Source: BMS3ABIN04 sp965554225
GTDB lineage: Bacteria; Bacteroidota; Ignavibacteria; Ignavibacteriales; Melioribacteraceae
Reading direction: 5' to 3'
Length of the DNA: 41,586 nucleotides
Assembly (NCBI GenBank): GCA_965554225.1
Contig: CBEVZC010000012.1
Span: forward strand, 1 to 41,586
The notes below the pieces were generated by a model. The model was given only the letters and a program-made list of their open reading frames with translations. It was not told the origin of the DNA and did not search any database. Shown here in pieces: positions 16,802-26,497 of this stretch (position 1 is its first letter; each line of letters starts with the position of its first letter). The translations under genes were made by a program, and so were the position numbers.

Positions 16802-18973
16802 ATGAACCAAATCACACAAATTGTAAGAAAATTAAATATAAGAGAGGAGCAGGTAAAAGCTGTCCTAAATTTACTGGAAGAAGAAGCAACTATCCCTTTT
16901 ATTGCGCGTTACCGAAAAGAAAAAACCGGCGGTTTGGATGAAGAACAACTCAGAGAAATTGAATCAACAAATATGTACTTAACAATTCTTGCCGAAAGAA
17001 AAGAAACTATTTTGAAAAGCATTGAGGAGCAGGGAAAACTTACCAGCGAACTTAAAGAAAAAATAATTGCATCCGATAAATTAACCGAGTTGGAAGATTT
17101 ATATCTTCCTTATAAACCGAAACGCAAAACCCGTGCAACGGTCGCAAAATCAAAAGGACTTGAACCGCTTGCAAATTTTATTGTTAACAATCCAAACTTT
17201 GAGGGCGATTTTGATGAAATTCTTACAAAATATATTAATGAAGAAAAAGGAGTCCTAACCAAGGAAAATGCTCTGCAAGGTGCAAAAGATATAATTGCGG
17301 AAAGTATAAGCGAAAACGCAGAGATAAGGAAAGAAGTAAGGGAATATCTTTTGAACAGTTCCAAAGTTGTGTCCGTTAAAGCAAAGGAAGCAAAAACGGA
17401 AAGAAAAAGTAAGAAGAAGGATGTATATGAGATTTATCATCAATTTGAAATTGAAACAATTAAAATTAAACCATATCAAACATTGGCATTAAACCGCGGA
17501 GAGCGGGAAGGATTTTTAAGAGTAAGTTTAACTTACGATAAAGAATTCATTCTATCTAAAATTTCCAAATTATTCTTTAAATATAAAACTTCATATTTTA
17601 AAAAAACTCTTGAAAGTGTTGTACAAGACTCTTTTTCACGACTGATTTATCCCTCAATCGAACGGGAAGTAAGAAATCAATTAACGGAAATTGCCGATCA
17701 GCACGCAGTAGAAATATTCAGCTCTAATTTAAGGCAGCTATTACTCCAGCCGCCTATTTCGGGTAAAATAATAATGGGAATTGATCCCGGATTTGTTTCC
17801 GGTTCTAAGATTGCCGTAATTGACGAAACCGGGAAATACCTTGAAGGGCATACAATTTATCCGCATCCGCCTCAGCGCAGAATGAGTGAGGCAAAAAAGA
17901 TAATTGTGGATTTTATACAAAAATATAATGTTGAACTTATTGCAATCGGGAACGGAACCGCAAGCAGGGAAACAGAATTAATGGTCTCGGTATTGATTAA
18001 AGAAAATAATTTAAATTGTTATTACTTGATTGTAAATGAAGCGGGCGCTTCGGTTTACTCGGCTTCTCCAATTGCAAAGCAAGAATTCCCCGATCTTGAA
18101 GCAAGTCAAAGAGGTAATATTTCAATTGCCAGAAGAGTTTTGGATCCCTTAGCCGAACTCGTAAAAATAGATCCCAAATCAATTGGCGTTGGATTATACC
18201 AGCACGATGTTGACCAAAAACTTCTACAGAAAAATTTGGACGATGTAATAATCAGCTGTGTAAACTATGTTGGTGTAGACTTAAACACCTCTTCATCTTC
18301 ATTGCTTACTTACGTTTCCGGTCTTAATAAAAGAATTGCAAATAGTATTGTAAAGTATAGAGAGAAAAACGGAAAATTCAATTCACGCGAAGATTTGAAA
18401 AATGTTTCGGGAATAGGAGAAAAATCTTTTGAGCAGGCTGCCGGTTTTTTAAAAATTCCTAACGGTGCAAATCCTTTGGATAATACTTTTATTCATCCCG
18501 AATCTTACGAAGCAACTGAAAAATTATTAAAACTGTGTAATCTATCCGCTACAGCTGTAAATGAAAAAGGGAATCTTGTGGAGCTTTATGTGAAAAACAA
18601 TGGATTAGAAAACATAGTGAAAGAAATTCGAATAGGTGAACCGACTCTCGCAGACATAATTGAAAACCTTAAAAAGCCAGGGAGAGATCCTCGCGAGGAA
18701 ATGCCGAAACCGATTTTAAGAAGCGACGTATTAAAAATGGAGGACCTTGAAGAAGGGATGAAACTTAAAGGCACGGTAAGAAATGTTGTTGATTTCGGAG
18801 CTTTCGTAGATATTGGCGTAAAACAGGACGGTCTACTTCATATTTCCGAAATGGCAAATAAATATGTTAAACATCCATTGGAAATTATAAGTGTGGGAGA
18901 CATAATTGATGTGAATATTAAAAGTATTGATATAAACAAAGGCAGAATTGCTTTAAGCATGAAAAATTTTTAA
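16802..18973 (+). CDS. tex: Tex family RNA-binding transcription accessory protein
   Basis: A full-length Tex/Spt6-like protein (723 residues from this ATG). Domains in order: N-terminal helical Tex domain with IPFIARYRKEKTGGLDEEQL (residues 30-50), the LYLPYKPKRKTRATVAKSKGLEPLA stretch in two conserved pieces, a YqgF/RNase H-like domain opening with GIDPGFVSGSK, a helix-hairpin-helix pair (GKFNSREDLKNVSGIGEKSFEQ), and an S1 RNA-binding domain (GMKLKGTVRNVVDFGAFVDIG). Tex binds nucleic acid and affects transcription and expression of certain genes. Two ATGs lie close together; GGGAA is better spaced for the second at 16802 than for 16796. It is a single-gene unit. Confidence 0.92.
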   Translation: MNQITQIVRKLNIREEQVKAVLNLLEEEATIPFIARYRKEKTGGLDEEQLREIESTNMYLTILAERKETILKSIEEQGKLTSELKEKIIASDKLTELEDLYLPYKPKRKTRATVAKSKGLEPLANFIVNNPNFEGDFDEILTKYINEEKGVLTKENALQGAKDIIAESISENAEIRKEVREYLLNSSKVVSVKAKEAKTERKSKKKDVYEIYHQFEIETIKIKPYQTLALNRGEREGFLRVSLTYDKEFILSKISKLFFKYKTSYFKKTLESVVQDSFSRLIYPSIEREVRNQLTEIADQHAVEIFSSNLRQLLLQPPISGKIIMGIDPGFVSGSKIAVIDETGKYLEGHTIYPHPPQRRMSEAKKIIVDFIQKYNVELIAIGNGTASRETELMVSVLIKENNLNCYYLIVNEAGASVYSASPIAKQEFPDLEASQRGNISIARRVLDPLAELVKIDPKSIGVGLYQHDVDQKLLQKNLDDVIISCVNYVGVDLNTSSSSLLTYVSGLNKRIANSIVKYREKNGKFNSREDLKNVSGIGEKSFEQAAGFLKIPNGANPLDNTFIHPESYEATEKLLKLCNLSATAVNEKGNLVELYVKNNGLENIVKEIRIGEPTLADIIENLKKPGRDPREEMPKPILRSDVLKMEDLEEGMKLKGTVRNVVDFGAFVDIGVKQDGLLHISEMANKYVKHPLEIISVGDIIDVNIKSIDINKGRIALSMKNF

Positions 18974-19039
18974 TGAGAAATTCATAAAACTTAATTATTT
19001 TGTAAAACAATTTATTTTTTCCTTACACTTAAAAATAGA

Positions 19040-19798
19040 ATGAATGTTTATAAAACAATCTTAGAAACAATTAAAACTAAAGGCGGCGTTTATTTTATAT
19101 TGCTTGATCCGGATAAAATTGAGCATTCATCAATATCCGAGTTTTTAAAAGTATGCGAAGATGCGGGCGTTGACGGGTTCCTTGTAGGTGGAAGTTTAAT
19201 AGTTGACGGAAACCTCGAGTACAGTATTGAGATAATAAAAAAATATACTTCACTGCCTTTGATAATTTTTCCGGGGAGTGTTGATCAACTATCGCCGAAA
19301 GCAGATGCGCTTTTATATCTATCCCTTATAAGCGGACGGAATGCCGAACATCTTATCGGCAAGCACGTTCTCGCTGCTCCTACAATAAAGAAATTTAATC
19401 TTGAAGCTATTTCTACAGGATATATGCTGATAGAATCGGGAAGGCAAACTACTGCCGAATACATAAGCGGAACAAGACCTATTCCACGCAATAAACCTGA
19501 GATTGCAGTTTCTACAGCTTTGGCTGCGCAATACCTCGGAATGAAATTAATTTATCTTGAAGGCGGTTCCGGTGCGGATAACCATGTTCCGTTAGAAATG
19601 ATAAATTCCGTATCGAATGAAATTGATATACCGCTGATTGCAGGCGGGGGAATCAGAAATCCAAACGTTGCAAAGGAAATGGTTAAAAACGGCGCAAATA
19701 TTATTGTTACCGGAAATTATTTTGAAGACAAATCAAAATGGAATCAAATTAAAGATTTTGCTTCCGCTGTTCATATAAAATTGCCGGTTGATGTTTAA
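19040..19798 (+). CDS. Geranylgeranylglyceryl/heptaprenylglyceryl phosphate synthase family protein
   Basis: A TIM-barrel prenyltransferase of 252 residues with FILLDPDKIEHSSISEF near the start, DGFLVGGS, FPGSVDQLSPKADALLYLS, YLEGGSGADNHVP and IPLIAGGGIRNP plus a GANIIVTGNYFE phosphate-binding end. These are signatures of GGGPS, which joins sn-glycerol-1-phosphate to a polyprenyl diphosphate, the first step of archaeal ether lipids. Homologues occur in Bacteroidota (group II, often hexameric) and, as PcrB, in Firmicutes. The chain length cannot be read here. No glycerol-1-phosphate dehydrogenase or second prenyltransferase is in the window. It has no clear Shine-Dalgarno. Confidence 0.88.
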   Translation: MNVYKTILETIKTKGGVYFILLDPDKIEHSSISEFLKVCEDAGVDGFLVGGSLIVDGNLEYSIEIIKKYTSLPLIIFPGSVDQLSPKADALLYLSLISGRNAEHLIGKHVLAAPTIKKFNLEAISTGYMLIESGRQTTAEYISGTRPIPRNKPEIAVSTALAAQYLGMKLIYLEGGSGADNHVPLEMINSVSNEIDIPLIAGGGIRNPNVAKEMVKNGANIIVTGNYFEDKSKWNQIKDFASAVHIKLPVDV

Positions 19799-19883
19799 CT
19801 TAAGTTTGTAATATTTCTGTATCAAGTCAAAGATTTTAATGTTATTTTATAATATTAGCACAACAATAATAGGTAATGATATT

Positions 19884-20045
19884 ATGCAAATCAGTACGAA
19901 AAAAGTCTCGAAAAGGGAAAAAGATAAGTCCTTGGAAATAAAAAGAATACTTGCTCACTGGAATAGACTGCATATAAAATTAACAAAAAACTGGGATAAC
20001 TATTTAACTGTTGAAGAAGAATTAAATGCCCAACGTAAACATTGA
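19884..20045 (+). CDS. Small basic hypothetical protein
   Basis: A 53-residue lysine-rich frame (MQISTKKVSKREKDKSLEIK ... HIKLTKNWDNYLTVEEELNA) between GGGP synthase and gmhA, on the same strand as both. AGG at 19871-19873 is ten bases before the ATG at 19884; a longer version from 19839 adds 15 residues of non-conserved look. The composition (charged, helix-prone) is like a real small protein rather than random AT-rich sequence. I recognise no family. Confidence 0.4.
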   Translation: MQISTKKVSKREKDKSLEIKRILAHWNRLHIKLTKNWDNYLTVEEELNAQRKH

Positions 20046-20101
20046 TGCTAAAAGACCGGTTACTTTAGATAGCTCTGTAAATTAAACACTAATTTATAAA
20101 C

Positions 20102-20692
20102 ATGAATAAACAACAATTCATTAAAGATTCACTTACGGAAAGCGCCGGAGTTAAACTGGCAATTGAAAAATATTGCTCAAATGAAATAATTAAAACTGTT
20201 GAGATATTGGCCGGAGCTTTTCAAAACGGCAAGAAATTATTACTTTGCGGTAACGGCGGCAGCGCTGCAGACAGTCAACATATTGCTGCGGAGTTTATGA
20301 TTCGCTTAAGTCACGATTTAAATCGACCTGCAATTCCGGCAATTGCTTTAACAACCGATACTTCAAATTTAACTGCAGCCGGAAATGATATCGGTTTCGA
20401 GAATGTGTTTGCCCGGAATGTTGAAGGACTCGGTTCAAACGGAGATGTATTGATTGCAATCTCTACAAGCGGAGATTCCCAAAATATTATTAATGCAGTT
20501 AATACGGCTCATGCAAAGGAAATGAAGGTAATTGGTTTCCTTGGCGGCACCGGCGGCGGACTTAAAAATATCGTCGATGTTCCCGTAGTTATTCCTTCCT
20601 CAAACACTCAGCGCATACAAGAAGGTCATATTACTGTAGCACATATAATTTGCGAATTGGTAGAAAGGGAATTATATGGGAAGTTTGATTAA
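20102..20692 (+). CDS. gmhA: Phosphoheptose isomerase (SIS domain)
   Basis: A 196-residue SIS-fold enzyme: LLLCGNGGSAADSQHIAAEF near residue 48 (substrate and Zn region), AIALTTDTSNLTAAGND, DVLIAISTSGDSQNI and the C-terminal QEGHITVAHIICELVE with active-site Glu and His. GmhA turns sedoheptulose 7-phosphate into D-glycero-D-manno-heptose 7-phosphate, the first step to ADP-heptose for lipopolysaccharide core. This supports a Gram-negative envelope. No other heptose genes lie beside it. DiaA is the other close family, but length and HITVAH favour GmhA. Confidence 0.9.
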   Translation: MNKQQFIKDSLTESAGVKLAIEKYCSNEIIKTVEILAGAFQNGKKLLLCGNGGSAADSQHIAAEFMIRLSHDLNRPAIPAIALTTDTSNLTAAGNDIGFENVFARNVEGLGSNGDVLIAISTSGDSQNIINAVNTAHAKEMKVIGFLGGTGGGLKNIVDVPVVIPSSNTQRIQEGHITVAHIICELVERELYGKFD

Positions 20693-20752
20693 GCATCAAA
20701 AATATTTTAATTGATTAATTATTAAAATCAGTTTATTTATGAGGGATTAAAA

Positions 20753-21598
20753 ATGGGAAACAGACCTCAAACAATTCAGATTTTTCTACCGGATGGTTCT
20801 CCAAGAAGTGTTAAAATTGCTGAAATTACTAATAGAGTTGTTAAAGCAATCCTTTTCCCAAGAACCAAGCTTGAATATCTTAATTCCAGGAAAGAACTTA
20901 AGAATGTTGGTTTATACTTTTTGTTTGGAGAATCTGCAGAAAGGTCTAAACCATTAGCTTATATTGGTGAAGCTGAGGATTGTTTAACACGGCTTAAACA
21001 ACACAATAGAGAAAAGGAATTTTGGAATTATGCTATAGCGATTGTCTCAAAAATTAGAGCGTTTACAAAAGCCCATGTAAAATATCTTGAACATATAGCT
21101 ATAAAGACAGCAAAGGAGGTTAACAGATTCGATACGGAAAATTCCGGTATACCGGCAAAGCCGTTTGTAACAGAATCAATGGAAGCTGATCTTCTTGATA
21201 GCTTTGATACAATTAAAATCTTACTTTCGACCTTAGGTTACCCTATCTTTGACTCTATCACTAAAAAGGCCGTAAAGAAATCGGATATTTTTATAATTCG
21301 AGGAAAAGGAATAATTGCGGAAGGTGATTTAATTGCTGAAGGGTTTGTGGTTTTTAAAGGGTCTGAACTTAAGAAACAAACAACACCTTCTTGCCACGTT
21401 TACTTAAAAGCACTTTGGCAAAAATTGATTTCAGATAATATCATTTTGAATATAGGAAATAAGTTGATATTTAATGAAGACTACGTGTTCAATTCTCCAA
21501 GCACTGCAGGCGGAGTTGTTTTAGGTCGCTCTACAAATGGGTGGACACAATGGAAAAATAAAGAAGGAAAAACTTTGAGCGATTTAAAAAGAAAGTAG
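20753..21598 (+). CDS. GIY-YIG nuclease family protein with DUF4357 domain
   Basis: The GIY-YIG domain occupies about residues 48-130: GLYFLFGESAERSKPLAYIGEAEDCLTRLKQH in two parts, with the GLY...YIG pair, the conserved Arg in LTRLKQH, and a Glu in VKYLEHIA that may bind metal. The C-terminus (SPSTAGGVVLGRSTNGWTQWKNKEG) is the DUF4357 module usually appended to such nucleases. The middle carries a possible small beta domain. Members often occur in accessory or restriction-like settings, but no methyltransferase is adjacent. GAGGGATT precedes the ATG. The biological target is unknown. Confidence 0.82.
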   Translation: MGNRPQTIQIFLPDGSPRSVKIAEITNRVVKAILFPRTKLEYLNSRKELKNVGLYFLFGESAERSKPLAYIGEAEDCLTRLKQHNREKEFWNYAIAIVSKIRAFTKAHVKYLEHIAIKTAKEVNRFDTENSGIPAKPFVTESMEADLLDSFDTIKILLSTLGYPIFDSITKKAVKKSDIFIIRGKGIIAEGDLIAEGFVVFKGSELKKQTTPSCHVYLKALWQKLISDNIILNIGNKLIFNEDYVFNSPSTAGGVVLGRSTNGWTQWKNKEGKTLSDLKRK

Positions 21599-21767
21599 TT
21601 CCCTTTTAAAATTCGGAGGGTTCAGTGTAAATTGCCAATTAATAATTTAAATTAAATAAGGAATCTGAGATTTCGCACTCCTAATTGTAATTAAGCTTAC
21701 ATTTTACTAATGTGATTTTTTATAAATAGCAGCTGGTCCTTAACCTTTAATAACAAATGAGTTCACC

Positions 21768-22910
21768 ATGCGAAATTGCTTAAAAAGTTTTTTAATAATC
21801 TTACTGTCTCTAAACGCATTAAATTTTGCTCAGCTGAATAATCCCAAAAATATAAAGTTAAACTGGAAAACCGATACAACCAAACATACAATTAATCTTT
21901 CCGAACTTATGGTTGTACTTCCGCCGGGTTCGTTTCCAAAGCTTGATTATCCCAAGTTTATCGGCAAGTATGAAGGACTTAAAAGTTTTTTCAAACGTGA
22001 ACCTGTTATGAGTGTGGAAATAAACGGAGAAGCAAAAGCATATCCGTTAAATATGTTATCGATCCATGAAATATCTAATGACACTTTAAGCGGAGTTCCG
22101 ATTGTTGCAAGTTATTGCCCGCTATGCAATTCGGGACTTATATTTGACCGGAGATTAAATTTTAAAGGGAGAAATTATTTGCTTGAATTTGCTGTGTCGG
22201 GAATGTTACGAAACAGCGATATGGTAATGTATGATAAGCAAACCGAAAGTTGGTGGCAGCAATTAATGGGCGCTTCCATTGTGGGCAAACTTGCCGGAGC
22301 CGAATTAAAAGTAATTCCTTCTTTAATAATCTCAGTTCAGGAATTCTTTGATAGATATCCTAATGGGAAAATCCTTTCGAAAAAAAGCGGTGATGCCGAA
22401 TCACAAAAATATTACGGAACAAATTTCTACAAAAAATATGATGATATTTCGGGAACACCTTATAAGCGTTTCTTTAATTCTAAAAATATTGATCCGAGAT
22501 TACCGGCATTGGAAAGGATTGTTAATGTATCGGTAAAAGGTAAATACATAATTTATCCTTTCTCGGTTATTTCAAAAAAAGGAGTAATAAACGATTCCTT
22601 TAAATCAAAAGATATTGTTATTTTCTTTAAAACCGGTACGGTTTCCATTTTAGATAAAAAGGATATTAGTAAATCCAAGGATGTAGGTTCGGTTACCGTT
22701 TTCAGTCCGGTTGTAAATAATATGAAACTTTCCTTCGCAAAGAAAGACGATAAGATTGTTGATACTAAAACAAATTCGGTTTGGGATATAACCGGGAAAT
22801 GTATAAAGGGTAAGTTAGCCGGCAGTCAACTTGCAATTGAACCTTATAGTACGCACTTTGCGTTTGCCTGGCTTGCGTTTCATCCCGAATCTGTTATCTA
22901 TAAACCGTAA
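21768..22910 (+). CDS. Exported DUF3179 protein
   Basis: A signal peptide (LKSFLIILLSLNALNFAQ) is followed by a DUF3179 domain. Recognisable family features are MSVEINGEAKAYPLNMLSIHE, GVPIVASYCPLCNSGLIFDR with its Cys pair, the SGMLRNSDMVMYDKQTESWWQQ segment, and the late TNSVWDITGKCIKGKL and FAWLAFHPES stretches. The function of DUF3179 is not established; the paired cysteines suggest metal or redox use. It is likely periplasmic. Length 380 residues is normal. It stands alone. Confidence 0.85.
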   Translation: MRNCLKSFLIILLSLNALNFAQLNNPKNIKLNWKTDTTKHTINLSELMVVLPPGSFPKLDYPKFIGKYEGLKSFFKREPVMSVEINGEAKAYPLNMLSIHEISNDTLSGVPIVASYCPLCNSGLIFDRRLNFKGRNYLLEFAVSGMLRNSDMVMYDKQTESWWQQLMGASIVGKLAGAELKVIPSLIISVQEFFDRYPNGKILSKKSGDAESQKYYGTNFYKKYDDISGTPYKRFFNSKNIDPRLPALERIVNVSVKGKYIIYPFSVISKKGVINDSFKSKDIVIFFKTGTVSILDKKDISKSKDVGSVTVFSPVVNNMKLSFAKKDDKIVDTKTNSVWDITGKCIKGKLAGSQLAIEPYSTHFAFAWLAFHPESVIYKP

Positions 22911-23033
22911 GTTGAAATTTCGGACATTTTGTATTATTTTAATTCCGTAAATTATTTGCAAACAACTTCCGTAACAACAGATTGATGCATGTAATTTCTA
23001 AAATACTATTTCAGTCAATACTTATTTGGTCAA

Positions 23034-23516
23034 ATGGGAATAAAATTTCGCAGGCAATTCACAATCAAGAAATCTTCGGAATTTTTAATTAAAAAATTTC
23101 TAGCGGATTCAAAAAACAATTCGGATACACTCTGCGAGCAAATTGTAGACAATCATATTTTATTAAAAGTTTTAACCAAAAACCGCCACTACTGGTCTCC
23201 AGAAATGAATATCACAATCGATGAAAATGAGGATGGTAATTCTTTCGTCCGCGAAGTAATTGGTCCCAGTCCCGCTATTTTTACTCTCACAATGTTTTTA
23301 CTTTTGTTCGGCGGAGTATTATTGCTATTTACAATTATGTTTTTATTTTCACAAATCAGTCTAGGACTGCCAACCGATACTACTTGGTTACTCATCATTA
23401 TCTCTCTTATTATTCTCGCCAGCGGTTTGATTATGATGTATGTAGGCAGAAGAAATGCAAAAGATCAAATGGAATGCTTAAGGGAATATGAAGAAAACAT
23501 TATTGGGAAAGAATAA
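23034..23516 (+). CDS. Hypothetical protein with two membrane helices
   Basis: A 160-residue protein. The N-terminal ~80 residues are soluble and polar; two hydrophobic helices follow (about 84-106, FTLTMFLLLFGGVLLLFTIMF, and 118-140, WLLIIISLIILASGLIMMYV), then a charged tail RRNAKDQMECLREYEE. The layout suggests an inner-membrane protein with both ends in the cytoplasm. No family is recognised and no ribosome site is obvious. Confidence 0.6.
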   Translation: MGIKFRRQFTIKKSSEFLIKKFLADSKNNSDTLCEQIVDNHILLKVLTKNRHYWSPEMNITIDENEDGNSFVREVIGPSPAIFTLTMFLLLFGGVLLLFTIMFLFSQISLGLPTDTTWLLIIISLIILASGLIMMYVGRRNAKDQMECLREYEENIIGKE

Positions 23517-23712
23517 AAGAAAGTTTAAATTAGCAATAAAGTTATTATCGTTTTTCTATTTTGCAGAAAGCATTAGACAATATTAAGTTTTATCGTTCGG
23601 GTTATTATAAATAGGCGAGTTAAATTTATTTGTTAAGAAGGGACTAAACAGAGAATATAAAAATTCTATATAAATAATTAAATTTCCCGGGAATATACTT
23701 ATAAGATATTGA

Positions 23713-24738
23713 ATGTCTAATAAATTCTTCTCCATCGATGAAATTAAAAGTGAATTGCAGATTCCGAAACAAAAATGTTTTGTTGAACCTTTCTTTAATT
23801 GGCAAATTTCAGAGTGGCAATTTGCAAGAGAAAATTACACAGCTTTAAAATCAATTAAAATCAAACAGTTCAATTTTTCCGGTACATCGGTTATTGTCCA
23901 ATATAATCCGCATCGTGCCGGTTCTATAACAGCGTTGACAGATAAAAAAAGTATTGCGAACCGCAAATGCTTTTTATGTGATGAAAATTTACATGCTGAA
24001 CAATCCGGAATTAAGTTAACTTCAAATTATATTTTACTTGTAAATCCGTTCCCGGTTATTTCAATGCACTTTACAGCAAAATTCAATTTGCATGTTCCCC
24101 AAAAGATTTCAGAAAATTTTATTGAAATTCTATATGGTGCAAAAACGCTTGGTGAGAATTATTTTCTGCTCTACAACGGAGCTGAAGCCGGTGCATCGGT
24201 TCCGGAACATCGGCATTTTCAAGGCGGAGCGAAGAATCAGTTCCCAATTATCTCGGATATAATCCATTCAATTAATAATAGCGGCAAAGCCGATTCGGAA
24301 CTTACGTTAACAGAGGTTTTGGATTTTAAGCAGGCAAAACTATTTGCAGTTCAAGATGAAATACGTAATTATTTTCTAATCACCGGTGTTCATGCTTACG
24401 AGATTGAGAAATTATTTTTTAATCTTTTTGATATCCTCACAGATTTATTCGGAACGGAGAATGAGACCAAACTTAATCTGGTTTCAACAGTTGAGAATGG
24501 TAAACATTATCTTTTTATTTTCCCTCGCGCAAAGCATCATCCGTCTTGTTTTTTCGAAGAAGGAGAAAAACAATTATTAGTCAGACCCTCAACTTTGGAC
24601 ATCGGAGGGATAGTAGTTGTGTCTAGAGAGGAAGATTTTAATAAAATTACAAAAGAGAATATTAAAGAAATATTTAAGGAAGTAAGCATAGGCAGTAAAG
24701 ATTTTAATTATATAATATCGAAAGTAAAAAACAATTAA
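23713..24738 (+). CDS. DUF4922 protein, HIT/galactose-1-phosphate uridylyltransferase-like
   Basis: The 341-residue protein contains YNPHRAGSITALTDKKSI, RKCFLCDENL and a HIT-like triad region SVPEHRHFQGG near residue 172, all found in DUF4922 proteins of Bacteroidota. The EHRHFQ motif is like the His-X-His-X-Gln nucleotidyl-transfer site of the HIT superfamily (GalT, ADP-sugar and GDP-galactose phosphorylases), so a nucleotide-sugar phosphorylase or similar role is plausible but unproven. Its cytosolic location is inferred from the lack of a signal. The acyl-CoA synthetase gene follows after 70 bases. Confidence 0.75.
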   Translation: MSNKFFSIDEIKSELQIPKQKCFVEPFFNWQISEWQFARENYTALKSIKIKQFNFSGTSVIVQYNPHRAGSITALTDKKSIANRKCFLCDENLHAEQSGIKLTSNYILLVNPFPVISMHFTAKFNLHVPQKISENFIEILYGAKTLGENYFLLYNGAEAGASVPEHRHFQGGAKNQFPIISDIIHSINNSGKADSELTLTEVLDFKQAKLFAVQDEIRNYFLITGVHAYEIEKLFFNLFDILTDLFGTENETKLNLVSTVENGKHYLFIFPRAKHHPSCFFEEGEKQLLVRPSTLDIGGIVVVSREEDFNKITKENIKEIFKEVSIGSKDFNYIISKVKNN

Positions 24739-24808
24739 TTATTCAAACTTTTTCTGCTTTGTAAATATAAAATTTTAGCAGAATTCCCTATAAAAAAGGA
24801 AAATAAAA

Positions 24809-26452
24809 ATGGGTACAAAAATTCTACCGAAGTCTCAAAACGTTTATGAATATCCGCTCCTAATTAAAAGAATTTTAGAACAATCATTAAAATATGAACC
24901 GGAAAATGAAATTGTTTATCGGGATATTACCAGGTATAACTATCTTGATCTAAATAGCAGAGTTAGAAAACTTGCAAATACTTTAGCAAAACTGGGTATT
25001 GCTGCCGGAGATACTGTCGCGGTGATAGACTTTGACAGTCCCCGATATTTGGAATTATATTTTGTAGTCCCAATGATTGGCGCAATACTTCATACCATAA
25101 ATTACAGACTTTCACCGAGCCAAGTGTTGTACACCATTAACCATGCGGAAGATAAAGTTATCTTTACTCATACAGACTTTCTCCCGCTTATTGAAGGTAT
25201 TTCAAAAGAAATGAATTCGGTTGAGAAAATAATTGCAATAACGGATTACAAAGAATTACCGGAAAGTTCTGTAAATGTTTCCGGGAGATATGAAGAGTTG
25301 CTTAGCAAAGAGAATGATGAATACGATTTCCCCGATTTTGATGAAGATTCCGTTGCCACAATTTTTTATACAACAGGAACTACGGGAAATCCGAAAGCAG
25401 TATATTTTTCGCACCGGCAGTTGGTTCTTCATACATTAGGGTTGGCAGCCTCACTCGGTAGTTATGATTCTGTCTGCCGCTTCAGATCGAATGATGTTTA
25501 TATGCCGATAACGCCGATGTTTCATGTGCATGCTTGGGGAATTCCGTATCTTGCTACTATGCTTGGTGTAAAGCAAATATATCCCGGCAGATATGAACCT
25601 GCTATGCTGCTGAAGTTATTGGTTACCGAAAAGGTTACTTTTTCCCATTGCGTCCCGACAATTCTGCACATGCTTGTAAACAGTCCTGCGGTTAAAACAG
25701 TAGACCTGTCAAATTGGAAAGTTGTAATTGGAGGAGCTGCGCTTCCAAGCGGTTTGGCAAGGAAAACATTGGAGCTTGGGATTGATGTTATTACAGGTTA
25801 TGGATTATCTGAAACATGCCCGGTTCTTACACTAACTTATTTTAATGAAAATCAGAAAAATTCACCTATTGAAGAACAAGTTAAAATAAGGACAAAGACC
25901 GGAATACCTGTTACGCTTGTAGATTTGAAAATAGTTGATGAAGAAGGAAAAGTGCTGTCGCACAACGGAGAATCCGTTGGTGAAATAGTTGTTAGAGCGC
26001 CTTGGCTTACCGAAGGATATTTCAAAGAACCGGAAAAAAGCGAAGAGTTGTGGAAAGGAGGAGTTCTTCATACAGGTGATGTAGCATTTATTGATAAAAA
26101 TAATTTTGTGAAAATTACGGATAGAATTAAAGATGTAATAAAAACCGGCGGTGAATGGATATCTACGCTTGAACTGGAAAATTTGATTAGCAAGCATTCG
26201 GCCGTAAATGAAGTTGCTGTGGTTGGAATACCGGATGAAGTATGGACGGAGAGACCTCACGCTATGATTGTATTAAAAGAAGGCGAAATAGCGGATGAAA
26301 ATGATATTCAAGATTTTCTGCAGCAATTTGTTCAGAACGGAACTATTAGTAAATGGACTGTACCGGAAAGTATATCTTTTGTTAACGCTATTCCCAAAAC
26401 AAGTGTAGGTAAGATTGATAAGAAAAAAATACGTAACGATCTTAAGAAGTAA
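24809..26452 (+). CDS. Acyl-CoA synthetase (AMP-binding, fatty-acid--CoA ligase family)
   Basis: A full-length 547-residue adenylate-forming enzyme. The phosphate loop FYTTGTTGNPKAV is near residue 190; GYGLSETCPVLTL, LHTGDVAFID, and TDRIKDVIKTGGEWIS (hinge and lysine region) follow, and the last ~110 residues form the mobile C-terminal domain ending PKTSVGKIDKKKIR, with the catalytic Lys. It activates a medium- or long-chain fatty acid as an acyl-AMP and then acyl-CoA. The specificity is not readable. AAAAAGGAAAAT precedes the start. It is the last ordinary gene before the accessory island. Confidence 0.9.
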   Translation: MGTKILPKSQNVYEYPLLIKRILEQSLKYEPENEIVYRDITRYNYLDLNSRVRKLANTLAKLGIAAGDTVAVIDFDSPRYLELYFVVPMIGAILHTINYRLSPSQVLYTINHAEDKVIFTHTDFLPLIEGISKEMNSVEKIIAITDYKELPESSVNVSGRYEELLSKENDEYDFPDFDEDSVATIFYTTGTTGNPKAVYFSHRQLVLHTLGLAASLGSYDSVCRFRSNDVYMPITPMFHVHAWGIPYLATMLGVKQIYPGRYEPAMLLKLLVTEKVTFSHCVPTILHMLVNSPAVKTVDLSNWKVVIGGAALPSGLARKTLELGIDVITGYGLSETCPVLTLTYFNENQKNSPIEEQVKIRTKTGIPVTLVDLKIVDEEGKVLSHNGESVGEIVVRAPWLTEGYFKEPEKSEELWKGGVLHTGDVAFIDKNNFVKITDRIKDVIKTGGEWISTLELENLISKHSAVNEVAVVGIPDEVWTERPHAMIVLKEGEIADENDIQDFLQQFVQNGTISKWTVPESISFVNAIPKTSVGKIDKKKIRNDLKK

Positions 26453-26497
26453 TAACTTAAACTAAATTGTATAACTACATCGAGAGGAATTTACAAT

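Noticed and set aside
20753..21598. GIY-YIG protein as part of a restriction-modification system
   Set aside because: No methyltransferase or specificity gene is beside it; neighbours are gmhA and a DUF3179 gene.
25862..26260. 132-codon minus-strand frame inside the acyl-CoA synthetase gene
   Set aside because: It lies wholly opposite conserved synthetase motifs, has no ribosome site and its residues look like antisense translation.
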